A DNA stretch of 64,000 bases, taken from positions 124,001 to 188,000 of the forward strand of contig NZ_CANLTU010000002.1 of assembly GCF_947494125.1 (NCBI RefSeq), read 5' to 3'. This stretch comes from an uncultured Tenacibaculum sp. (GTDB lineage Bacteria > Bacteroidota > Bacteroidia > Flavobacteriales > Flavobacteriaceae). The stretch's first letter is position 1; the number at the start of each line of letters is the position of its first letter. Shown here one piece after another: positions 44,369 through 52,581 of the stretch. The notes beneath the pieces were generated by a model. That model searched no databases. It worked only from the letters and a program-made list of their open reading frames with translations, and was not told where the DNA came from. The position numbers were made by a program, and so were the translations under genes.

Positions 44369-44400
44369 CAAAATCCAGAATTTTTAAACTCTGGATTTTG
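44369..44400. terminator. Intrinsic terminator between DUF885 and TolB-like genes
   Basis: An 11-bp stem, CAAAATCCAGA pairing with TCTGGATTTTG, loop of 10. It ends the leftward DUF885 transcript before the TolB-like gene. Confidence 0.7.
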
Positions 44401-44425
44401 TGAAGAATATTTTTAAGTACTTGTT

Positions 44426-46216
44426 TTACTTTTCAGAAGCAATCCAATTATCAATTTTATCTTCTAATAAAGCTAAAGGAATACAACCAGTTTCTAAAAC
44501 TTGATTGTGGAATTCTCTAATATCAAATTTATCACCTAATTCTTTTTTAGCTTTAGCACGTAACTCTCTAATTTTTAATTGACCAATTTTATAAGATAAA
44601 GCTTGTCCTGGATTAGCCATATAACGTTCAATTTCAGAGATAATGCTAGCTTCACCTTCTGCTTCATTATCTAAAGAATATTGAATAGCTTTTTCACGAG
44701 ACCATCCTTTAGCGTGCATTCCTGTATCAACAACTAAACGAATAGCACGATGCATTTCCATTCCTAACATTCCAAAATATTGATATGGATCTGTATATAA
44801 ACCTAATTCTTTACCTAAGTTTTCAGTATATAAAGCCCAACCTTCACCATAAGCACTATACCATAATGTTTTTCTAAAATCCGGTAAATCTTTATTTTCT
44901 TGAGTTAATGAAATTTGATAATGATGCCCAGGGATTGCTTCATGTAAAAATAAAGCTTCATCTGAAAACACATTATATTTAGTTGCATCAGGAATTGGTG
45001 TATAAAAAACACCTGGACGTGTACCATCTAAAGAACCTGGATTGTATTCAGCACTAGCTGAAGCTTCTCTAAATTTTTCTGTTTGCTTTACCACAAATGG
45101 AGTTTTTGGTTTGTTACCAAATAATTTCTCTAATTGAGGTTTCATTTTTTCATGAATAGCATTAAAATTATCAATAATTTGCTTTGGAGTTGTATATGGC
45201 ATTAACTCTTTATTTTCACGAACAAAATTGAAAAATTCTTTTAAAGTACCTTTAAAACCAACTTGTTCTTTAACTTTCTCCATTTCAGTTAAAATACGGG
45301 CAACTTCTTTTAATCCTAACTCATGAATTTCATCAGCAGTCATATTGGTAGTTGTGTAGTTTTTAATTGAATGATCATAATAAGCTTTTCCATTAGGAAT
45401 AGCAGATATACCGCTACTTTCTCTTCCAGCTTCTAAATAATCTGTTTTTAAGAAATTATATATTGACTTAAATGATGGGATCAACTTGCTTTCTAAAATA
45501 TTATAAGCTTGTGCTGAAATAATTTTAACATCTACAGGTTCAAAATCCTTAGGTAAATTTTTAAAAGGAGTATTGAATAGATGATTTTCAAATGAAGTAT
45601 TTGCTAATATCTTAAACTGAGGAATTACTTTTTTTATTAAAGAAGCTGGTAATACATACCCTTCTTTAATTCCTTGTTTCATTCTTTCTTCAGCAGAATT
45701 TAACCAAGTATTATATTGATTTAATCTACTTAGCCAATTTTGGTAATCTTTAACTGTTTTAAAAGGTTGTGCTCCACTACCACTACCTAATGTTCCCATA
45801 GTTAAATTAACTGTCCACATTTGGTTAATTGGCATTAATAAATCATTTTTAAAACTATTTTGAGCTAGTGCCATATCGCAATCCCAAGCTAGAACAGCTT
45901 TACTCATTTGCTGACTTTTAGTTAAATCAGCATCGTTAAAATTGTTAAGTTTAGTTTTATAAGTATTGTAAAATGCATTGTTTTTTACTTGATACTCATT
46001 TGATAATGTATTTGGAAATTGATCGTTAAAACGATTGTCTCCAGCAAAGGTTGCATTAATGGGGTTTAACATTAACTTCCCTTCATTATAATCTTTTAGA
46101 AGTTGGTTAAATTCAATATTTTCAGATATAGTTTTTTTTATTACTTCTTTTTTTTCTTGCTTACAAGAAGTTAATAATGTAGTAATAGTTACTATTGCTA
46201 AGAAGATTTTCTTCAT
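44426..46216 (-). CDS. DUF885 family lipoprotein, putative metallocarboxypeptidase-like
   Basis: A 596-residue lipoprotein; lipobox LLTSC (Cys18). Residues of about 30-590 are the DUF885 domain. Diagnostic motif HEAIPGHHYQISLTQ (about 430) with downstream YSAYGEGWALYTENLGKELG and PGQALSYKIGQLKIRELR. The HExxHH-like motif and Glu in EGWALY suggest a zinc peptidase related to M32-like folds; activity is known for only a few members. It is one of several peptidases in this region. It has its own promoter and terminator. Confidence 0.92.
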   Translation of the reverse strand: MKKIFLAIVTITTLLTSCKQEKKEVIKKTISENIEFNQLLKDYNEGKLMLNPINATFAGDNRFNDQFPNTLSNEYQVKNNAFYNTYKTKLNNFNDADLTKSQQMSKAVLAWDCDMALAQNSFKNDLLMPINQMWTVNLTMGTLGSGSGAQPFKTVKDYQNWLSRLNQYNTWLNSAEERMKQGIKEGYVLPASLIKKVIPQFKILANTSFENHLFNTPFKNLPKDFEPVDVKIISAQAYNILESKLIPSFKSIYNFLKTDYLEAGRESSGISAIPNGKAYYDHSIKNYTTTNMTADEIHELGLKEVARILTEMEKVKEQVGFKGTLKEFFNFVRENKELMPYTTPKQIIDNFNAIHEKMKPQLEKLFGNKPKTPFVVKQTEKFREASASAEYNPGSLDGTRPGVFYTPIPDATKYNVFSDEALFLHEAIPGHHYQISLTQENKDLPDFRKTLWYSAYGEGWALYTENLGKELGLYTDPYQYFGMLGMEMHRAIRLVVDTGMHAKGWSREKAIQYSLDNEAEGEASIISEIERYMANPGQALSYKIGQLKIRELRAKAKKELGDKFDIREFHNQVLETGCIPLALLEDKIDNWIASEK

Positions 46217-46238
46217 GATTTTGTTTTTTGATTGCTAA

Positions 46239-46246
46239 CAAATATA
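46239..46246 (-). promoter_or_regulatory. -7 promoter element of the DUF885 gene
   Basis: The minus strand reads TATATTTG, an exact TAnnTTTG match, 22 bp upstream of the ATG at 46216. Confidence 0.5.
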
Positions 46247-46306
46247 CCAAAAAGAAAAACCAAGGAATGTTAAAAGGGATTGTTAAAGTTGAATAGTTAT
46301 TTATAT

Positions 46307-46338
46307 AAAAAAGACTCACCAATTGGTAAGCCTTTTTT
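46307..46338 (-). terminator. Minus-strand-specific terminator after the M28 lipoprotein gene
   Basis: A 14-bp stem with two G:U pairs only on the minus-strand transcript (AAAAAAGGCTTACC pairing with GGTGAGTCTTTTTT). On the plus-strand transcript these become A:C mismatches, so it is orientation-specific. It lies 20 bp past the M28 stop. Confidence 0.75.
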
Positions 46339-46357
46339 ATATAAATAATAAAATTAA

Positions 46358-47401
46358 TTATTTTGTTGCTTCAGCTTTGTCAACAACAATACGGTTCTCA
46401 CGGTTCGCAACTTCCCAAGCAGTATGGAAAACTAAACGAGCTCTGTTCTCTAACATTTCATAATTAATTTTGTCAGGGGTATCCGTTGGTTGGTGATAAT
46501 CGGCATGCGTCCCATTAAAATAAAATATAATAGGAATGTTGTGTTTTGCAAAGTTATAATGGTCAGAACGATAGTAAAAACGATTAGGGTCGTTTTCATC
46601 GTTGTATTTATAATCTAAATCAATGTTTGTATATTTTTTATTCATTGCTTCAGATATGTTGTGTAATTCACTACTTAATTTATCAGCTCCAATTAAATAG
46701 ACATAATTAGGGTTTCCTTTGTGACGCTCATCAACTCTACCAACCATGTCTATATTTAAATTGGTAACTGTATTTGCTAAAGGGAAAATAGGGTTTTCAG
46801 TATAATATTTAGAACCTAATAATCCTTTTTCTTCACCTGTTACATGTAAAAATAAAATAGAACGTTTTGGTCCTTTGCCTGCATCAGTTGCTTTTTTAAA
46901 AGCCTCAGCAATTTCTAAAATAGCAACAGTACCAGAACCGTCATCATCAGCTCCATTATAAATCTCCCCATTTTTAATACCTTCGTGATCTAAATGTGCA
47001 GAAATTACTACAATTTCATCAGGCTTTTCACTTCCTTTAATAAAAGCAACTACGTTTTCTGAATCTTTTAATTTCATTCCACGACGGTTGTTGCTTAAGT
47101 ATTCAGAAGGTACTTCTTGAAAATAATCATCACCACCTAAAGGAGAAACAATACTTTGACTTTTATAAAAATCTTTTAAATATTTTACAGCTTTCTTTTG
47201 CCCAGGTTCTCCTGTATTACGACCTTCAAATTCATCAGAAGCATATATAAATAAATGCTTACCTAAGTCTTTTGCTGTAATTGTTTGTGCAAATTTTTCA
47301 GAATAATCTATATTTAGATCACTATCTACGCTTGTAGTATCTTTACTAGCTCCACAAGCTACAAGAGCTACAGCACTTGCGATATAAAGTATTTTTCTCA
47401 T
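46358..47401 (-). CDS. M28 family peptidase lipoprotein
   Basis: A 347-residue lipoprotein; the signal ends in ALVAC (Cys16). Zinc-site motifs are intact: SAHLDH (His/Asp, about 135), NGADDDGSG (about 149), TGEEKGLLGSKYY (Glu pair, about 186), NIDMVGR (Asp, about 219), and THADYHQPTDT (last His, about 302). It is a predicted aminopeptidase anchored to a membrane. Unlike the M28 protein at 37982, its first ligand is His. It has an exact -7 element upstream and a G:U terminator downstream. Confidence 0.93.
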   Translation of the reverse strand: MRKILYIASAVALVACGASKDTTSVDSDLNIDYSEKFAQTITAKDLGKHLFIYASDEFEGRNTGEPGQKKAVKYLKDFYKSQSIVSPLGGDDYFQEVPSEYLSNNRRGMKLKDSENVVAFIKGSEKPDEIVVISAHLDHEGIKNGEIYNGADDDGSGTVAILEIAEAFKKATDAGKGPKRSILFLHVTGEEKGLLGSKYYTENPIFPLANTVTNLNIDMVGRVDERHKGNPNYVYLIGADKLSSELHNISEAMNKKYTNIDLDYKYNDENDPNRFYYRSDHYNFAKHNIPIIFYFNGTHADYHQPTDTPDKINYEMLENRARLVFHTAWEVANRENRIVVDKAEATK

Positions 47402-47438
47402 TAATATTTAATTAAAATTTTTGGTTGATTAGTTTTTT

Positions 47439-47446
47439 CAAAAATA
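47439..47446 (-). promoter_or_regulatory. -7 promoter element of the M28 lipoprotein gene
   Basis: The minus strand reads TATTTTTG, an exact TAnnTTTG match, 37 bp upstream of the ATG. Confidence 0.5.
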
Positions 47447-47470
47447 ACAAAATGTTACATTCAGTCAAAT

Positions 47471-48307
47471 TTAACTTTTCTTTATAACGAATTGTTCTAA
47501 TGTTTTGTTAAAACTTATTAGTTCTTTAGGAAACAATTGTTCAAAAGCATTTTGATTGATTAACTCTTGCGATGTTCCGTTGTAAAGTTGTTGTTCAGAT
47601 AGTAAAATAAATTCATCAGCTAATTGAATTGCTAAGTTTACTTCATGGGTAGATATAACAATTGTTTTCTCCGTGTTTTTAACTAATTTTTTTAATAAAG
47701 AAAACACTTTAAAAGTATGATGAATGTCTAAATGTGCAGTTGGTTCATCTAAAATAATGATTTCTGTATCTTGAGCTAAAGCTCTAGCTATAAGTACTCG
47801 CTGTAATTGACCATCACTTAATTCATGAAAGAGTTTATCTTTTAAATGATTTATTTCTGTTTGTTCAATAGCCCAAAGAATTTTTTTTAAATCATTTTTG
47901 GCAAGTTTGTCTATCCAATTAGTATAAGGTTGCCTCCCTAAGGCGATTAATTCAAAAACAGTTAATTGACTCTGAGGTAAACGTTCAGTTAAAACTAAAC
48001 TTAAAGAGGTTGCTAGTTCTTGATAAGAAAAATCAACAATATTTTTTTGATTTATTTCTATAGTTCCACTAAGTGGTTTTTGAACTTTTGATAGCGTACG
48101 TAGTAAAGTAGATTTACCAATACCATTTTTACCTAATAAAGCAATAAACTTTCCTTTATTAACTGAAAGGTTAATATTAGAAGCTATAATAGTTTGCTTC
48201 TTTTTAGTTTGATAACCTATAGAAAGGTTTTCAGTTTTAAGAACGATATGTTTTTTTTGGGTAGTCAAACTTAAACGTATATTTTCTTTTTTCTTATTAA
48301 AAGCCAA
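47471..48307 (-). CDS. ABC transporter ATP-binding protein, FecE/BtuD-like
   Basis: A 278-residue ATPase for metal-chelate uptake. Walker A GKNGIGKST (about 59-67), signature LSDGQLQRV, Walker B IIILDEPTAHLD and H-loop STHE are intact. The frame has no ATG before Walker A. It opens with TTG at 48307, inside the permease gene (37-bp overlap); another TTG at 48268 starts just past the permease stop, and either could be used. It pairs with the FecCD permease. No binding protein or TonB receptor is nearby, so the ligand (siderophore, haem or cobalamin) is unknown. Confidence 0.88.
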   Translation of the reverse strand: MAFNKKKENIRLSLTTQKKHIVLKTENLSIGYQTKKKQTIIASNINLSVNKGKFIALLGKNGIGKSTLLRTLSKVQKPLSGTIEINQKNIVDFSYQELATSLSLVLTERLPQSQLTVFELIALGRQPYTNWIDKLAKNDLKKILWAIEQTEINHLKDKLFHELSDGQLQRVLIARALAQDTEIIILDEPTAHLDIHHTFKVFSLLKKLVKNTEKTIVISTHEVNLAIQLADEFILLSEQQLYNGTSQELINQNAFEQLFPKELISFNKTLEQFVIKKS

Positions 48308-49305
48308 ATTACTACTGGAGCACCAAATAGGGAAGTAATAGCATTAATTGGTAATGTAAATTCACTTGTTGGTAACTGAGCAATGCTATCACAAATTAAT
48401 AATATAATTGCTCCTATAAAGGCTGATGCTGGCAATAGTGTTTTATGATTGGAAGTAGAGAATACTATTTTAGCAATATGAGGTACAGCTAATCCAATAA
48501 AAGCTATAGGTCCAGAAAATGCAGTTATAACACCAGTTAATAAACTTGTAATTACTAGAATTATAGTTCTACTTTTTTTTATGTTTATTCCTAAACTTTT
48601 AGCATAGTTTTCACCTAGTAAAAAGCTATTTAAAGGCTTTATTATAGTAAATGTTCCAAGGATTCCAATACTGTAAATAATACCAAAAACCATAAGCTCT
48701 GTCCAAGATAAATTACCTAAACTTCCAAAACTCCAAAACATATATTGTTGAATTTGCTCTGCTTCACTAAAATAGGATAATACACTTATTACTGCAGACG
48801 TTAATGAACCAAACATTAAACCAATTATTAAAATAGACATTGTATTTCTAACTTTATTAGCAGCAATAATCACAGCAGTTAAAATTAAAAAAGAACCTAA
48901 GCTAGCAGCAATTGCTGCTCCCCAATTAGAAAAAGCTATTGTAGTAAAAAAACTACCAAATAATCCAGAGCCTAAAATAAGTAAGGCAACTCCTAAACTA
49001 GCACCAGAAGAAATACCTAAAACAAAAGGTCCGGCTAAAGGGTTTCTAAATAATGTTTGCATAAGTAACCCACAAATAGATAAACCAGAGCCAACCATAA
49101 TTGCTGTTACAGCTTTAGGTAATCGAAAATTTAGAATTATAGTTTGCCAACTATCTTTAGAAGCAATACCTCCTGTAAGTGAGTTAAAAATATCTTTAAA
49201 TGGGATTGATACAGAACCTAAGCTAATGTTTAAAAACAAAAAAACAATAAGTAAAACAAATAGTAGTAAAAAGTATTTTGTGTATGTTTTTTTATTTTTT
49301 ATCAT
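48271..49305 (-). CDS. FecCD-family iron/cobalamin ABC transporter permease
   Basis: A 344-residue permease with about ten transmembrane helices, full length. Conserved segments: FRLPKAVTAIMVGSGLSICGLLMQTLFRNPLAGPFVLGISSGASLGVA (about 56-105), SVLSYFSEAEQIQQYMFWSFGSL, and GPIAFIGLAVPHIAK near 267. It forms the channel for a chelated metal or cobalamin. It starts 28 bp after rdgB, so rdgB-permease-ATPase may be one transcript, a chance or functional linkage that cannot be decided here. Confidence 0.94.
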   Translation of the reverse strand: MIKNKKTYTKYFLLLFVLLIVFLFLNISLGSVSIPFKDIFNSLTGGIASKDSWQTIILNFRLPKAVTAIMVGSGLSICGLLMQTLFRNPLAGPFVLGISSGASLGVALLILGSGLFGSFFTTIAFSNWGAAIAASLGSFLILTAVIIAANKVRNTMSILIIGLMFGSLTSAVISVLSYFSEAEQIQQYMFWSFGSLGNLSWTELMVFGIIYSIGILGTFTIIKPLNSFLLGENYAKSLGINIKKSRTIILVITSLLTGVITAFSGPIAFIGLAVPHIAKIVFSTSNHKTLLPASAFIGAIILLICDSIAQLPTSEFTLPINAITSLFGAPVVIWLLIRKKKIYV

Positions 49306-49333
49306 TTTTTGAAAACAACAGCTTTATATATTT

Positions 49334-49912
49334 TTATGACTTATCTTTTAAAAAATTAACTAAGTCTTGAATAGCTAAACCACGATGACTAATCTTGTTT
49401 TTTTCTTCTGAAGTCATTTGAGCAAATGATTTTTCAAAATCATCTGGTTGAAAAATAGGGTCATAGCCAAAACCTTTTTCGCCTTGTTTGTGTTTTAAGA
49501 TTTCGCCTTTACAAATACCATTAAATAAATATTGTTCACCATTTAAATTCAAACAAATTGACGTTCTAAACTGAGCAGACCTATCATCTTTGTTTTTCAA
49601 TTCGGTTAATAATTTTTGCATATTATTTTCTGCATTTGAAGGTTCACCAGAATAACGTGCAGAATATACTCCTGGAGCTCCATTTAAACTATTAACTTCT
49701 AATCCTGTATCATCAGCAAAACAATTAAGTTTATACTTTTGTGTAATATAATTAGCTTTTATTTTAGCATTACCTTCTAAAGTAGTTGCAGTTTCTTCAA
49801 TATCATCAAAACAGCTGATATCTTTCAAAGAAAGTAATTCGATAGAATTAGGAAGCATTTTTTGTACTTCAGCTAACTTATTTAAATTGTTAGTAGCGAA
49901 AACAAGTTTCAT
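49334..49912 (-). CDS. rdgB: Non-canonical purine NTP diphosphatase, RdgB/HAM1 family
   Basis: A 192-residue cytosolic enzyme that hydrolyses XTP, dITP and ITP to monophosphates to keep them out of DNA and RNA. Visible motifs: [15 protein letters not shown] (4-18), [25 protein letters not shown] (about 66-90), GFGYDPIF (about 148-155) and SHRGLA (about 176-181). Length matches E. coli RdgB (197). An exact -7 element lies 21 bp upstream, and the ABC genes follow closely. Confidence 0.96.
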   Translation of the reverse strand: MKLVFATNNLNKLAEVQKMLPNSIELLSLKDISCFDDIEETATTLEGNAKIKANYITQKYKLNCFADDTGLEVNSLNGAPGVYSARYSGEPSNAENNMQKLLTELKNKDDRSAQFRTSICLNLNGEQYLFNGICKGEILKHKQGEKGFGYDPIFQPDDFEKSFAQMTSEEKNKISHRGLAIQDLVNFLKDKS

Positions 49913-49932
49913 TTATACATAATTTGTGTTAA

Positions 49933-49940
49933 CAAATGTA
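49933..49940 (-). promoter_or_regulatory. -7 promoter element of rdgB
   Basis: The minus strand reads TACATTTG, an exact TAnnTTTG match, 20 bp upstream of the rdgB ATG. Confidence 0.5.
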
Positions 49941-50091
49941 TCATTTTTTATCATCTTTGTAATTAATATTTATTGTTTTTATAAAAAAAGTAAAAACTCT
50001 GGAAGTATTGAGAATAAAGGAAAGCCGTATGAATGTCGGGTTAAAATCAACTGAAATGTTTCATCAAAAAGAAAATCAAAAGTAACATTGT

Positions 50092-50877
50092 ATGAAAAAT
50101 AAAAATTTACTTACCATGAAACAGCCAGCATTAGGAAAAAAGATTTTAGAATTAAGGAAACAAAAAGGGTTAACTCAAGAGGAGTTAGTTGAAAAGTGTA
50201 ATATAAATGTAAGAACTATTCAACGAATTGAAGCAGGGGAAACAACACCAAGAAGCTTTACAATTAAAACAATACTAAAAGCTTTAGATACAGATATTGA
50301 TGTAAATAATTTTACGAATGAAATAGAAATAACAGATCAAGATAGAAAGGGGTTAAATTTAGCTTGGATTTTTGGAATTATATATTTTGTTATTGGTTTT
50401 ATAGAAACCATAGCGGATGTATATCAGTTTACTCAAGATGTATCTATTTTTAATAAAATAATTTACACTACGATTAAAGTGATCTCTTCAGTCGCATTTG
50501 TGTTATTTTTTACAGGTTTCTTAAAAATAGCAAAACTATATGGGCATAAACTATTAGAGATAGTTGTTTATGTTTTTATGAGTGCTTATGTTATTGTTGA
50601 ATTATATGATATATTTTTGATAAACTCATCGAATGAAATAATAATTATATCAGGAATAGCTCAGTTAATTATTTTTGGAGCTATTCAAATAATTTTTGGA
50701 TTAAGTCTACTACAATTAAAGGATAAATTAGGTACATTAATTCAGGTAAATGGAGTTCTAGAAATTACAACAGGAGCTTGTTTGGCTACAGTAATTTTGG
50801 CAACGTTAGGGGCTTTCATATTAATACCTACTGTAATTGTAGAGATTATAGTAATATATAAGTTAGCTAGAAAATAA
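50092..50877 (+). CDS. XRE-family helix-turn-helix regulator with membrane domain
   Basis: A 261-residue protein. The N-terminal HTH covers about 15-70 (GKKILELRKQKGLTQEELVEKCNINVRTIQRIEAGE, typical of XRE). Residues of about 95-260 contain five or six helices, making it a membrane-bound regulator, an unusual but recurring flavobacterial design. Two in-frame ATGs exist, at 50092 and 50116; the second (MKQPALGKK) is closer to the usual HTH start. It could sense membrane state or be held at the membrane. The terminator at 50905 follows. Confidence 0.85.
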   Translation: MKNKNLLTMKQPALGKKILELRKQKGLTQEELVEKCNINVRTIQRIEAGETTPRSFTIKTILKALDTDIDVNNFTNEIEITDQDRKGLNLAWIFGIIYFVIGFIETIADVYQFTQDVSIFNKIIYTTIKVISSVAFVLFFTGFLKIAKLYGHKLLEIVVYVFMSAYVIVELYDIFLINSSNEIIIISGIAQLIIFGAIQIIFGLSLLQLKDKLGTLIQVNGVLEITTGACLATVILATLGAFILIPTVIVEIIVIYKLARK

Positions 50878-50904
50878 ACGTATTTTAAAATATGAGAAAA
50901 ATAA

Positions 50905-50936
50905 AAACGAAGCTTAGAGTTATCTAAGCTTCGTTT
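50905..50936. terminator. Bidirectional intrinsic terminator
   Basis: A 14-bp stem, AAACGAAGCTTAGA pairing with TCTAAGCTTCGTTT, loop GTTA. It separates the XRE gene from the convergent coiled-coil gene. Confidence 0.88.
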
Positions 50937-50964
50937 ATTATAAAAAATAAATTTAAATACTTTA

Positions 50965-51807
50965 TTAAGCTTTTAATTTATTTAATTCTAATTTTTTAGC
51001 ATCTATTTCGTTTTGAATTTTATTCAAACGCTTTTCGATTTTAAGAATAATAGCTTCTTTACGAGTAATGCTTTCTTTAGATGTAGCTGAATCTTTTTTA
51101 GCAGCTTCTAATTTTAATTTCATTTTAGCTAATCCATCCTTACCACTAGTTAGAATTTCTTCATTAATACTAATGTCATCTTCTAAGTCACTAATTAAAG
51201 TACTTTTTTCTTTAATAATAGATTTTTCTTCAGCTTTAATTTGATTATCTAATTGCTTTAATTTTTCAGCTTCTAAACGTAATTCTTCTTGTTGTTTTAA
51301 ATAAGCAATCTCTTTAGCTTTACGATTCTCTTCTAATTTTTTACGAGCAGCTTCAAGTTTTTGCTTACGTGCTGCTAAACCATCTTGATTGTCATTAGTT
51401 TTACTTTCAGAACTAACAACTTCTTCATCTTTAGAGCTTTTCTTAGCAGAATTTTTCTTTACTTTTCTAGCAAGTTTCTTGTTAAGTGAAGCTAAACCTT
51501 TCTTTTGGTTTTCTATTTGAGCATTTAGTTTACTCAATCTAGTTTGCATGTTTGCAATAATTCTTTCTTTTCTATTAACATCTTTCCTAGTAGCTTTTTT
51601 ACTTTTCTTAAAGTCCTCTAAGTTTGCTTTTACACGTTTTAAAGCTTTAACACCACTAATTAAGATTTCTTCATTAGCACTTACTTGATTTTCCTTATTT
51701 TTAATTTCAGTTTTTAAGTTTTTAATATCGTTTTGAGCATTTATTTGCTGTAAACTTATAAAACTCATAAAAATAATAGAAGTTACTAAAAGTTTTAAAT
51801 TTTTCAT
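50965..51807 (-). CDS. Exported coiled-coil protein with internal duplication
   Basis: A 280-residue exported protein; signal peptide cut near QQINAQ. The mature part is almost wholly charged heptads. Two related blocks are visible, at about 40-110 (NEEILISGVKALKRVKANLEDFKKSKKATRKDVNRKERIIANMQTRLSKLNAQIE) and about 215-280 (NEEILTSGKDGLAKMKLKLEAAKKDSATSKESITRKEAIILKIEKRLNKIQNEI). A central stretch is Lys/Ser-rich. No enzyme motif is present. It may be a periplasmic structural or scaffold protein. Its promoter is at 51852. Confidence 0.8.
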   Translation of the reverse strand: MKNLKLLVTSIIFMSFISLQQINAQNDIKNLKTEIKNKENQVSANEEILISGVKALKRVKANLEDFKKSKKATRKDVNRKERIIANMQTRLSKLNAQIENQKKGLASLNKKLARKVKKNSAKKSSKDEEVVSSESKTNDNQDGLAARKQKLEAARKKLEENRKAKEIAYLKQQEELRLEAEKLKQLDNQIKAEEKSIIKEKSTLISDLEDDISINEEILTSGKDGLAKMKLKLEAAKKDSATSKESITRKEAIILKIEKRLNKIQNEIDAKKLELNKLKA

Positions 51808-51851
51808 TTTTAATTGTTTATTGTAATTTTTAGATGTTTTTTAAGGGGCGA

Positions 51852-51859
51852 CAAAAATA
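51852..51859 (-). promoter_or_regulatory. -7 promoter element of the coiled-coil gene
   Basis: The minus strand reads TATTTTTG, an exact TAnnTTTG match, 44 bp upstream of the ATG. Confidence 0.5.
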
Positions 51860-51987
51860 TACCTTTTTATGATATAAAACAGTTTATTAATAAAGAAAAT
51901 TATCTTTTTTTAATGATGTATTTTGATTAAAAAAAAGAAGGTTTTTTACTATACAATAAAATAAGTGAATTTATTTGAGAAAACAAA

Positions 51988-52461
51988 TTATTCATGGTGA
52001 TATGGCTCATTTCGTAAAATAGTATATCCGCGATAAATTTGCTCAATTATAAATAAGCGAATCATTTGATGAGAAAAAGTCATTTTAGATAATGATATTT
52101 TTCCTTGTGATTTTTTATAAATGGCGTCAGAAAAACCATAAGGTCCACCAATTACTAAAACCAATTGTTTGATGCCTGAGTTCATTTTCTTTTGAAGATA
52201 TTGAGAAAACTCAATAGAACTAAAATGTTTTCCTTTGTCGTCTAATAGAATTAATTGATCTGTATTTTGAAGCTTTGATAAAATTAAAGTACCTTCTTTC
52301 TCTTTTTGTTGAGCTTCGCTAAGGTTTTTTACATTTTTAATATCAGGAATAATTTCCAATTCAAATTTAATATAGTGCTTTAACCTATTTTGATAATTAT
52401 CAATTAACTGAATTAGGTTTTTATCATCAGTTTTACCAATTGCTAGTAATTTTATTTTCAT
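51988..52461 (-). CDS. rlmH: 23S rRNA pseudouridine-1915 N3-methyltransferase RlmH
   Basis: A 157-residue SPOUT methyltransferase that modifies helix 69 of 23S rRNA. KIKLLAIGKTDD, LILLDDKGKHFSS, LVIGGPYGFSD (knot SAM-binding loop) and the C-terminal RLFIIEQIYRGYTILRNEPYHHE are diagnostic, and the length equals the family's 155. I chose ATG at 52461. A longer reading from 52503 would overlap the TAnnTTTG element at 52480-52487. Confidence 0.95.
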   Translation of the reverse strand: MKIKLLAIGKTDDKNLIQLIDNYQNRLKHYIKFELEIIPDIKNVKNLSEAQQKEKEGTLILSKLQNTDQLILLDDKGKHFSSIEFSQYLQKKMNSGIKQLVLVIGGPYGFSDAIYKKSQGKISLSKMTFSHQMIRLFIIEQIYRGYTILRNEPYHHE

Positions 52462-52479
52462 TTTAACTATTTCGAAAGA

Positions 52480-52487
52480 CAAAATTA
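52480..52487 (-). promoter_or_regulatory. -7 promoter element of rlmH
   Basis: The minus strand reads TAATTTTG, an exact TAnnTTTG match, 18 bp upstream of the chosen rlmH ATG. It supports the shorter start. Confidence 0.55.
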
Positions 52488-52581
52488 AATTAAAAAAAGT
52501 CAATTTATTATAGTAATTAAAAACTTTTTTAATTTATATTTATGTTAGCTAATTGTTTGTTAATTAAAAAGTTAAAGAAAA

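Noticed and set aside
50029..50085. 18-codon open frame upstream of the XRE gene
   Set aside because: Starts with ATG but is very short, has no visible promoter and no recognisable leader role; could be chance in A-rich DNA.
52462..52503. 14-codon N-terminal extension of RlmH
   Set aside because: It overlaps the -7 element at 52480 and exceeds the family's length; the ATG at 52461 is better.
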